A stretch of DNA of 39,466 nt. It comes from Bacteroidota bacterium. GTDB taxonomy: Bacteria; Bacteroidota; Bacteroidia; JABDFU01. A program made the position numbers and the translations under genes. The first letter of the stretch is position 1, and each line of letters starts with the position of its first letter. Shown here piece after piece: positions 32,380 to 39,466 of this stretch. The DNA is taken from NCBI GenBank assembly GCA_013286805.1, contig JABDEY010000012.1:1-39466 (forward strand). The letters are read 5' to 3'. The notes under the pieces are model-generated. The model did not search any database and was not told where the DNA came from. It saw only the letters and a program-made list of their open reading frames with translations.

Positions 32380-34587
32380 TCAAAACGGATATCCGATCGC
32401 GAAATTCAGCACCAGATTCTGACTCCTCCAGGAGGAATTACTGAAATTAATCTGATTAACTACCCACCTCTCATTTTCCGGCAGCGATGGCACTCGTAGC
32501 GGGAATCCCAGGTCAAAGCGCAGAACAAAATACGTAAAGTCAAACCTTAGTCCCACTCCGGTTCCAACGGCAATCTCATTTTGAAATGTAGAGATATTGA
32601 ATTCCCCGCCGGGATACAAAGGGTTCTTTCCGGCCAGCCAGATATTCCCGGCATCCGCAAAAATGGCTCCTTTGAGCACGCTGAATATAGGAAATCGGTA
32701 TTCCAGATTACCCTCCAACTTGATATCCCCGGATTGATCTAGAAAAAACTTTCCCGCCAGACTATCGGGAACTTTATAGGAGCCTGGCCCCAATGAGCGC
32801 GCCTGGAAAGCCCTTATACTGTTGGAGCCTCCGCTGAAGAACTGTTTGACATAAGGCATTATGCTTGAGTTTCCATAGGGCAAACCTGCTCCCCCGTATA
32901 AGCGCACAGCAATTTTATTTTCTTTGTTAAGACTATAGGAGTACCTGTATTCGAGTGTAAACCTCGAAAACTGTGAATAATCATAACCGAACACTTTGTC
33001 AGATACCAAATGAAGCGTATTTCCGGAAATCTGTAATGTCCCCTGGAAATAATCCTGATTCGGACTCCTGGATCCAATCATAGAATTATAAGTATAGGAA
33101 AATGTAGAGCCGATAATGAATTGCTCCTGAAAACTCTGACTGAGATAGGGGTTCTCCAGGAGAAGGGAACGGAAAGCGTCAGTGGTGCTCAGCAATTTCG
33201 TAAAGCTGAAAGAAATCGGGTCCAGTTCAAATTCCCTTTGCGCGGTCGCTTTCCATTTATAACCAAAAGAAAGGTTCATGGAACTCATGTTGTAATAGAG
33301 CACACGCTGATCTAACTTAAACCCCAGGTCAATTTTTGTCTTAGGCAGGAACAGCGTAGGGGGGGGCTTTATATTAAAAGGGAGAATAAATTCAGGGAAA
33401 TACAATTGGGAATTGGCACCTATTTCATATGAATTGTAACCACTCTCATTTCCCCCAAATTGTGTTTCAAAACTGCCGGTCAGGTTGACAACAAAGAGTT
33501 CTGCCCCTTTAAAAAGATTCTTGTCTTTATAGCTGACTGTCAAAGCCGGGCCGGTAAAATTGTCTGATTTGGTAATCGCATCGAGGTCGGCCGAAACGGA
33601 TTTCCGGGGTAGAAGAGCTAAACGAACAGACACATCCAGCTTTCCTGACGAGTCGGGTGATTCCACAAAGGAGATATCAACATTCTTGAATGTACCCATT
33701 TCCATTAAATGATTCAATGTCTGGGTGTGATTTTTCCGGCTATATAATTCACCCTTTTTCAGATAAACTGATTTGAGAATAACATTTGGACGCAGTGCGC
33801 TGTCCCTGTACATAGAATCAGGCCCTTCTATATGCAGCGAGACAGTGTTGATAATATAGGCCCTGCGCGCTCTGGCTGGGGTAATGGGTTTGATAGTAAG
33901 AGATACATTTACCTGTTTACTGTTTGGTACACTATCTGCCTTGAACAACAGGTAATCAGTATTAAAGTAAAAAAATCCGGCATTTTTAAGTTCCTGTACA
34001 ATCCTTACTCTTTCTTGCTTAAACAGATCCAGATTATACAGAACGTCTTTTTTGATGAGACTTTTTTCTTTAGTAGCCCGGATACTTATATCCAATGCAC
34101 TGTCTCCCTCTGGAAATTTAACATCCCCGATCAGGTAAGGAAATTTAAGTGTTACAGTATAAAGGAACCCCGTTGTTCTCTTTTTTACAACCCGCTCAAA
34201 AATCACTTGAGAATGGAAATAGCCATCCGCTGACAAACGATTTTTCATCAACTCTGCAGTAGTTGCAGGATGTAGTTCTGTCATCAGAACAGGAGCTTCG
34301 CCCAATTTTGTTTTCAGGAAATGCCCCAAACCTTTTTTCTTTTCCTTTCCTGCAACAAGATAAATCCAGAGTTTGGGCCTTAAACCTAGAAACGAACCAT
34401 TTGGCTTTGGGCCCTTTACTTTTTCAAGATCTTTTTTAACGGTGGTTTTTCTGAGAGGTTTTTCAGAATTATAGCGGATAACAGCTCCGGAGTACAACAC
34501 TTCCCCCTTAGGCAATTTTTTAGTTATGTCACAGCCCCAAAGAAGCAAAATTGAATAGAGGATGAGTATGTAATAGTATATTCTCAC
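32380..34587 (-). CDS. tamL: TamL, BamA/Omp85-family lipoprotein
   Basis: A 735-residue protein: lipoprotein signal peptide with lipobox SILLLWGC (C19), POTRA-like domains (about 30-330) and a C-terminal Omp85 beta barrel with the late RAFQARSLGPGSY and the closing strands to LVLNFAIGYPF. The Cys lipid anchor in place of a plain signal peptide is the mark of Bacteroidota TamL. It works with TamB in the assembly of outer-membrane proteins or lipid transfer. Its start overlaps the end of tamB by four bases, so the two genes are cotranscribed. Confidence 0.93.
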   Translation of the reverse strand: MRIYYYILILYSILLLWGCDITKKLPKGEVLYSGAVIRYNSEKPLRKTTVKKDLEKVKGPKPNGSFLGLRPKLWIYLVAGKEKKKGLGHFLKTKLGEAPVLMTELHPATTAELMKNRLSADGYFHSQVIFERVVKKRTTGFLYTVTLKFPYLIGDVKFPEGDSALDISIRATKEKSLIKKDVLYNLDLFKQERVRIVQELKNAGFFYFNTDYLLFKADSVPNSKQVNVSLTIKPITPARARRAYIINTVSLHIEGPDSMYRDSALRPNVILKSVYLKKGELYSRKNHTQTLNHLMEMGTFKNVDISFVESPDSSGKLDVSVRLALLPRKSVSADLDAITKSDNFTGPALTVSYKDKNLFKGAELFVVNLTGSFETQFGGNESGYNSYEIGANSQLYFPEFILPFNIKPPPTLFLPKTKIDLGFKLDQRVLYYNMSSMNLSFGYKWKATAQREFELDPISFSFTKLLSTTDAFRSLLLENPYLSQSFQEQFIIGSTFSYTYNSMIGSRSPNQDYFQGTLQISGNTLHLVSDKVFGYDYSQFSRFTLEYRYSYSLNKENKIAVRLYGGAGLPYGNSSIMPYVKQFFSGGSNSIRAFQARSLGPGSYKVPDSLAGKFFLDQSGDIKLEGNLEYRFPIFSVLKGAIFADAGNIWLAGKNPLYPGGEFNISTFQNEIAVGTGVGLRFDFTYFVLRFDLGFPLRVPSLPENERWVVNQINFSNSSWRSQNLVLNFAIGYPF

Positions 34588-37500
34588 CTCTTCACCAGTT
34601 GAAGAAACAGCTCCTTCACTTTATTAAAGTCCCTTGTAAACACAATTCCAACTCCCGTTTCAGTTAATTCACCTTCAATCGGATTCTCATAATCGGTTTT
34701 CTGGAACATCTTTAGTTTATACCTCGAGTCGGCCGTAAGCCTGTATTCGATCAGTACATTTCCGGCAAGTTCGCTGGCATTGTTTTCCTTTGCTTTTGCG
34801 CCTTCCACATCTACATTACCACCCACCTGTACAGTTACTTTATCTTTAAATAACTTTTTGGAAAGGCCCATATTTACCTGAGTTCTGCTTTCCATTTGCC
34901 CGCCTGAATAATCGTCAAAGGAATTTACGCCCAGGTTGACATCAACACCTTTAACATACTTCGCAGTAAAGGCGTTTAGTGGCTGTGAAAGGAGGCTGCC
35001 TGCACCTGATAGTGCGGCAGAGGAGACCCCATTCCCGCTTCCCCCTGAACTACTTAATGGATCCGTAGCTATAAAGCTGCCGATGCTGAGCAGGGCAAAT
35101 ACCTGTTTGCCCATTTCGTTTGCATCCGGACGAATTTGATTCAATTGGTTATCTACCGCTCCATTTAATGCTTCCCGCTGATCAGAGGGTTGTTGTATAT
35201 CAAAACTGATTTCTGGTTTGTCCATATCGCCTTTAATTTTCACATAGACTAAAAAATCCAGGTTTGTCATATACATATTTTTCTGTGCATCACTCATCCC
35301 TGTCATCTGGCCTTCCAGCAGTCCCAGGGGGGCAGCTTTGACGTGATAGACAGCACTCAGGTCGAGGTATGCGTCCATGAGATCACCTGACCAGATTATC
35401 TTGCTGGCCGCATCAATTTTAAAATTCTTTTTCAAAAACTCATTCAGACTCAGATGATAGCTTCCTTCAGAAACAGTATAGCTTCCGGTCAGGCTTGTAG
35501 TGCCATTGCGGTCGAGACTAAAGTTGAGATTGGCATCTCCCCTTACGACTACAGAGTCACCGGAAACGGGGTCTATCAGTATTTTCAACTTAGTATTTTT
35601 GTCAACTTCAATTGTAGCAGTCACATCTATTCCCATGGCAGTTACAGAATCTGATTTAGCAGACGCTTTGCCAGTCCCCCCACTGTTCCCCGCGCTGCCC
35701 CTTAAAGCTAACGTATCAGTGAATTCAACTATACCTTTGCTTTCCACTTCCGCCTGGTTGTCATTGGGGCGAACATAAATGAGGGAGCTGCCCTTATTGA
35801 GTTTAGCTTTTATATTCAGCACCGGATGTGCTACATCTCCCTTTAAGGAGATGTCACTGCTGAGCAAAATCTTTCCATAGTACGTGGGATTATCCTTTTG
35901 GGTAGTGTTCAGAGCCAGAAAATCAGTTGTTTTCAGATGTAAATCATAACGTATATTTGTAAAATTCTGCAGGTCCACGTATCCATTAAGAGCAGCTGTG
36001 TTATTCAAAGAATCTCTCAGTTCAAAAGAGTTAAATTTTATTTTTTTGGATTCCAGTACAATGCTTGCATTGTCTATTTTCAGATAAGAAGCAATAATGC
36101 CTGGTTTCATTCCGGCCTTGATAAAATTCAGTTTTCCGGAAATGTCAGGGGCGCCGGCTGTTCCGGAAACAGTCAGTTTCCCATTCATTGATCCCGATAG
36201 GTCGCTTACCTCATGGAAAGTAAAAGGTTCTGCACTCCCCAGATTCAGATTTTGAATATCCAGCAGCAGGTGGAGGTTGTTTTCATTAACACCTGTCAAA
36301 TAATAGCCTGACATAGTCAAATCATTTTGATTTCCGGTAACATTCAGTTTCAGGTTGTATTTATCAGCACTCCCCAGATTATCAGCATGCAGCGTCATCT
36401 CTCCAATAGCTGCCCCCTGGTAAACCAAATCCTTCACTGTCATATCTGATATAAAGCCGGTCGCATTTCCCTGTTTCCTTAAAGCAAATGTTCCATCAAC
36501 AATACCCTTTATCAGGCTATCCTTATGCTCAATTATTCTGGAAATATCAGTGAGTGAGAAATGATTAAATTTTACCTGAAGCTCCTGAGCTGATTGCTGA
36601 TGTGCGCTGTTTAAAGAATTTGATTGCTGATTTGCGCTGTTTACCGAAACTGATTCATTTCCCTGTGATAGAACGAACTGATGGACCAACAGACCTTGTT
36701 TCCCGTATCCTATGTAATTGCTGGAATCTATTTTCCAGTTAACCTGATTCAATACCAGATCAGGATTCAGGTGCAGCTGCAATTCTCCACGCGGTTGCTT
36801 TAGTACTCCACCAATAGAAATCAGTAGTGTGCTATCACCTTTTTTCGTACTGTCCTCTTTCAAAGCGTTCAATTGAAAGCTGGCTTCATTGTTCGCGACT
36901 ACACCTCCGGAATTTATGTTTTCAATCCTTAGCTGAGCGCTGGAAACCGCTGCAACCTTAAGGGAATAACCCAAAGCTTCGGTGCTTGTATTCACGCTAA
37001 GCTTTAAACTGTCCAGCTCCGTCCCGGCATAGATGAGCTGAGGTACAGTTATTTCAAGTCCTGATTTTTTTGTGAAGCTGTTGTAGTTTCCCTTTATTTC
37101 GGATGGCAATAATTGCTGGAGCTGAGGGGCAAAAAGCTCTGCCAGTTTGCCCGGGTTTCTTAGACGGAGGTTAAAACCGAAATTCTGTACGGCGGCTTTT
37201 TCCTGTTTCTGTACAGTGGCTTGTTCCTGTATTTTATCAGGAGATAAGTCGAAATAAGTTTTCAATTGCTGAGCTACGACTTGCGGGATTAACTCCAGAT
37301 TAAATGTTCCTTTCATCTCTGCACTCACCGGTCCGGATTGCAGAACAAGTTCAGCCAGACTATCCTTATAATCTGAACTAAGCAGGATAGAATCCAGGAC
37401 ATAGTTTGTATTGTTACTAACAATCATTCCATTCAGGAAGGAGAGATTCCCAATGATGTTTTTGTTCTTTTCTTTACTTAGGTCAGCCGAAAGTAATCCG

Positions 37501-39002
37501 CTTAATATCCTTCCATTCAGAGCTGCTTTCAAAATGTTGACATTCAATTCAGCTTGAAAATAGTTGGTGCTCAACCCTTTTCCTTTTACATCTGCGACAA
37601 GGCTGATTGGGCCGATATGGTCTGAGTGATGAATTAGTTCACCAACATCCAGATTTATCATACTCATATTGGCTGAATAAGATTGTTCCTCATTCCCTGT
37701 TTTCAGGTTTGTTTTTGCATTTATTTTTAATTCGCCAATTGTCGAGTGGAGTTCAACACCAATATCAAATACCTGAACATTTCCTTTCACCTGACCATTC
37801 ATCTGAAGGAATTCGGGTAAAGAAATGGAAGCTGGAAGCATTCCTGAAGGCAATAGGATTTCAAGATCTTTTTTACCGGTTTTGAAGTCTATCAGGTGGA
37901 TGTCAGCAAACATTTTTTTAGAATCACCCAGGCACAGGAATTCTCCTTTCAGTTTCAGAACGGTACTCAAGCCGGCAGATAATTCAAGGTTCTGGATCCT
38001 GAGTTTAGTTTCCGTCCCCTCTAAAGTAGTTTGTATATGCACCAGCGTATTTTGATTTTTTTCAAAAAGGTTTTGTTGAAGTAATGCCGGATGAATCAGA
38101 ACAATATCCGAAAAAGCGATCGTTGAATTTTTTATATTAGCTTGTAGGTATAACCGGCTAATGGAGTCAAGCAGAGTACTAAGTGCATTGTATTTTACAG
38201 AAAGAGAGAAAGCAATCTTACTTTTCTCCGTTTGAAGTTCAAATTGATCGAGCGATAAATGTGTAGAATCAAAGTTGAACCGCGCATTGACCTGTGTCAG
38301 GTGGAGTCCGCATTTTTCCTGAACCTGCATTTGAAGCAGATTGAACGAACCTTTATGAGGGCTCACAAAAACATCCCGGCAATGAATTTGAAAATCAGAC
38401 AAGGACAAATGGTTGGGGTCGAGACCTTCCTCCAATACTGCATTATTCAGGTTCTCATAATCAATAGACGTATTTGCGACATCCAGATTTGTTATGTTTA
38501 AGAACCAGGAAGAATCTGATTTCTGATCCGCTGGATTTGTTTGTGTTTTTTTCATTCCAAAACCATCCAGAACACACTTAAACGTCCCCAATTGTAATCC
38601 TGCATTTATTCCGCTTTGACCATCTGCATAGATGAGGTGAATGTCCTTTAGTTTTATTGTTGTAACTGAAAACCCCCAGGCCGGCAAAGTATTGGAGGAC
38701 GTTTTTAAACTGTCCGCATGCTTCCCGGAAGAAAAAGCGTCCAGAATAAAAGAATAATTAAATAAGGAATCATGAACCGGACGTCTGATATGGCTTTTAA
38801 GATTTTCAACATCAATAACATTCAGCACTACTTTCTTTGAAAACAGATCGATCAGATTCACATCGAGCTTTAACAGATGTATATTCAACAGCGTATCCTT
38901 ATGTAAATCTTCCACATATAAACCCTGCAGGACAATGGACTTGGGAAAGGTGATTGTAATTCTTCCCAGCGTAACTTTACTTTTTATTTTTTTGGGAAAC
39001 AA
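34584..39002 (-). CDS. tamB: TamB-family translocation/assembly module protein (main reading frame, 5' end lost to a frameshift)
   Basis: This frame holds 1472 residues of a TamB/AsmA-like protein: a very long beta-rich periplasmic bridge (repeats of LQxFxL and xLSxx patterns) and the conserved TamB C-terminal domain (from about residue 1150), ending in an amphipathic strand region (GVGIVFTRDFNKVKELFLQLVKR). The frame has no proper start: the only candidate near its beginning is TTG 39002, and an in-frame stop lies at 39021-39023. The missing membrane anchor is encoded in another frame just upstream (38977-39144). The two parts read together as one TamB, so a one-base shift around 38986-38997 is likely, real or from sequencing. 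TamB spans the periplasm and passes lipids or outer-membrane protein precursors. Confidence 0.88.
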   Translation of the reverse strand: MFPKKIKSKVTLGRITITFPKSIVLQGLYVEDLHKDTLLNIHLLKLDVNLIDLFSKKVVLNVIDVENLKSHIRRPVHDSLFNYSFILDAFSSGKHADSLKTSSNTLPAWGFSVTTIKLKDIHLIYADGQSGINAGLQLGTFKCVLDGFGMKKTQTNPADQKSDSSWFLNITNLDVANTSIDYENLNNAVLEEGLDPNHLSLSDFQIHCRDVFVSPHKGSFNLLQMQVQEKCGLHLTQVNARFNFDSTHLSLDQFELQTEKSKIAFSLSVKYNALSTLLDSISRLYLQANIKNSTIAFSDIVLIHPALLQQNLFEKNQNTLVHIQTTLEGTETKLRIQNLELSAGLSTVLKLKGEFLCLGDSKKMFADIHLIDFKTGKKDLEILLPSGMLPASISLPEFLQMNGQVKGNVQVFDIGVELHSTIGELKINAKTNLKTGNEEQSYSANMSMINLDVGELIHHSDHIGPISLVADVKGKGLSTNYFQAELNVNILKAALNGRILSGLLSADLSKEKNKNIIGNLSFLNGMIVSNNTNYVLDSILLSSDYKDSLAELVLQSGPVSAEMKGTFNLELIPQVVAQQLKTYFDLSPDKIQEQATVQKQEKAAVQNFGFNLRLRNPGKLAELFAPQLQQLLPSEIKGNYNSFTKKSGLEITVPQLIYAGTELDSLKLSVNTSTEALGYSLKVAAVSSAQLRIENINSGGVVANNEASFQLNALKEDSTKKGDSTLLISIGGVLKQPRGELQLHLNPDLVLNQVNWKIDSSNYIGYGKQGLLVHQFVLSQGNESVSVNSANQQSNSLNSAHQQSAQELQVKFNHFSLTDISRIIEHKDSLIKGIVDGTFALRKQGNATGFISDMTVKDLVYQGAAIGEMTLHADNLGSADKYNLKLNVTGNQNDLTMSGYYLTGVNENNLHLLLDIQNLNLGSAEPFTFHEVSDLSGSMNGKLTVSGTAGAPDISGKLNFIKAGMKPGIIASYLKIDNASIVLESKKIKFNSFELRDSLNNTAALNGYVDLQNFTNIRYDLHLKTTDFLALNTTQKDNPTYYGKILLSSDISLKGDVAHPVLNIKAKLNKGSSLIYVRPNDNQAEVESKGIVEFTDTLALRGSAGNSGGTGKASAKSDSVTAMGIDVTATIEVDKNTKLKILIDPVSGDSVVVRGDANLNFSLDRNGTTSLTGSYTVSEGSYHLSLNEFLKKNFKIDAASKIIWSGDLMDAYLDLSAVYHVKAAPLGLLEGQMTGMSDAQKNMYMTNLDFLVYVKIKGDMDKPEISFDIQQPSDQREALNGAVDNQLNQIRPDANEMGKQVFALLSIGSFIATDPLSSSGGSGNGVSSAALSGAGSLLSQPLNAFTAKYVKGVDVNLGVNSFDDYSGGQMESRTQVNMGLSKKLFKDKVTVQVGGNVDVEGAKAKENNASELAGNVLIEYRLTADSRYKLKMFQKTDYENPIEGELTETGVGIVFTRDFNKVKELFLQLVKR

Positions 39003-39144
39003 AACCAGTAGCTTTTTGTATCAGGAAGTTCTGAACAGATGCCAATTGCAAGGCAAGGACTAAAACCAGAATTAAAGCGACAGCCACTCCGGTCAATCCT
39101 AAAAAGATTTTTAGAGCCTTATTTAAAATTACTTTATACTTCAC
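38977..39144 (-). pseudogene. tamB: N-terminal anchor fragment of tamB, out of frame with the rest
   Basis: A 55-residue frame from GTG 39144: VKYKVILNKALKIFLGL, then a membrane segment (LTGVAVALILVLVLALQL), then ASVQNFLIQKATGFVSQ. This is the usual N terminus of Bacteroidota TamB (a single anchor followed by VQxxLxxKATxxVS). It ends at TAA 38979-38977, just after the CCC-A7 run at 38996-38987. Loss of one base in that run joins it to KIKSKVTLGRI of the main frame. Listed as a fragment because the sequence as given would stop here. Confidence 0.8.
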
Positions 39145-39171
39145 GCTTATTCTTTCGTGCTGATGATGAAC

Positions 39172-39233
39172 TAAAGATGTTTGTTTTTGAAGGGAAATGG
39201 ATTACATAATTTTATTAAATACTTATAGTTTTC
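39172..39233 (-). promoter_or_regulatory. Tandem-box promoter module upstream of tamB
   Basis: On the minus strand: outer box AAAACTATAA (39232-39223, preceded by G), inner TGTAATC (39206-39200), -7 box CATCTTTA (39179-39172). Spacings are exact (21 and 31), but the outer box is weak. It supports GTG 39144, not TTG 39002, as the true start of tamB. Confidence 0.55.
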
Positions 39234-39243
39234 AGCATATAGT

Positions 39244-39304
39244 AATTGTGTAACTTATTTATAAAATAGTGCAACAGTCTCCGGATGGATATTTTTCATC
39301 TTTA
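39244..39304 (+). promoter_or_regulatory. Tandem-box promoter module upstream of the right-edge sensor gene
   Basis: Outer box AATTGTGTAA at 39244-39253, inner TGCAACA at 39270-39276, -7 box CATCTTTA at 39297-39304. It is divergent from the tamB module, the two outer boxes being 11 bases apart. Confidence 0.62.
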
Positions 39305-39338
39305 TTAACATTCTTCATTTAGAAATAAACCAGGTTGT

Positions 39339-39466
39339 GTGAAAGTTTTATCAGAAAGGAAAACAACATTTTTCTTGCTCCTTGCTATTGTCATCCTCGG
39401 TGTGGTATTGGCTGTTTTCTATTACACCAACAATAGGGTAAAGACAACAAATATCATGGTTGAGCA
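39339..39466 (+). CDS. N terminus of a membrane sensor, probably a CHASE3-type histidine kinase (3' partial)
   Basis: The frame starts at GTG 39339, the first start after the in-frame stop at 39306-39308, and runs off the window. The 42 visible residues are a basic start, one membrane segment (FFLLLAIVILGVVLAVFYY) and TNNRVKTTNIMVEH. A TM followed by such a polar helix ending in VxHT is common in CHASE3 sensor kinases and chemoreceptors. Only the first residues are seen, so the kinase call is tentative. Confidence 0.55.
   Translation, partial: MKVLSERKTTFFLLLAIVILGVVLAVFYYTNNRVKTTNIMVE

Overview
The window is a stretch of a Bacteroidota chromosome. The evidence is secreted proteins with type IX secretion sorting tails of both classes, a PorP/SprF-family protein, a PorE-like OmpA protein, a TamL/TamB pair, -7 boxes of the TAnnTTTG type and almost no Shine-Dalgarno sequences. 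Order or genus cannot be fixed from the sequence; several Ice_binding (DUF3494) proteins are compatible with a cold or freshwater lineage, but that is inference. No rRNA, tRNA, CRISPR array, insertion sequence or phage is visible.

Layout. 1-7847 (+): phosphorelay genes (end of a REC-HPt protein, REC, PLP decarboxylase, PAS-SpoIIE phosphatase, double-PAS protein, hybrid kinase, HPt, two twin RECs). 7844-10568 (+): two DUF3494 secreted proteins. 10702-12796 (+): His-rich small protein, REC-Crp/Fnr regulator, membrane protein. 12805-16052 (-): operon of four REC proteins and one coiled-coil kinase. 16150-17187: two divergent REC genes, one with a C-terminal membrane anchor. 17401-19054 (+): CsbD-like protein and catalase. 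19239-27344 (+): 1472-residue DUF3494/Ig-like adhesin-type protein, PorP/SprF, PorE-like OmpA protein, beta-barrel protein. 27496-28919 (+): small envelope-stress proteins. 28903-32308 (+): AI-2E family protein and MlaE-MlaF-MlaD lipid transport genes. 32380-39144 (-): tamL and an apparently frameshifted tamB. 39339-end (+): start of a membrane sensor protein.

The main discovery is a rigid promoter module found at eleven intergenic sites on both strands, plus one degenerate site: an outer box GAATNATGYAA, 16 bases, an inner box TGTAACA, then a -7 box of type CAYCTTTR whose TTTG starts 30-31 bases after the inner box starts. The two TGTAA cores are always 21 bp apart, two helical turns. It precedes the decarboxylase, the double-PAS gene, two DUF3494 genes, the His-rich gene, the CsbD-catalase pair, the four-REC operon, the membrane-anchored REC, the small stress cassette, tamB and the right-edge sensor. 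This suggests one regulon joining signalling, surface adhesion or ice binding, oxidative and envelope stress. The regulator is unknown; the REC-Crp/Fnr protein inside the window is one candidate, and a LytTR-type regulator or an alternative sigma factor are others.
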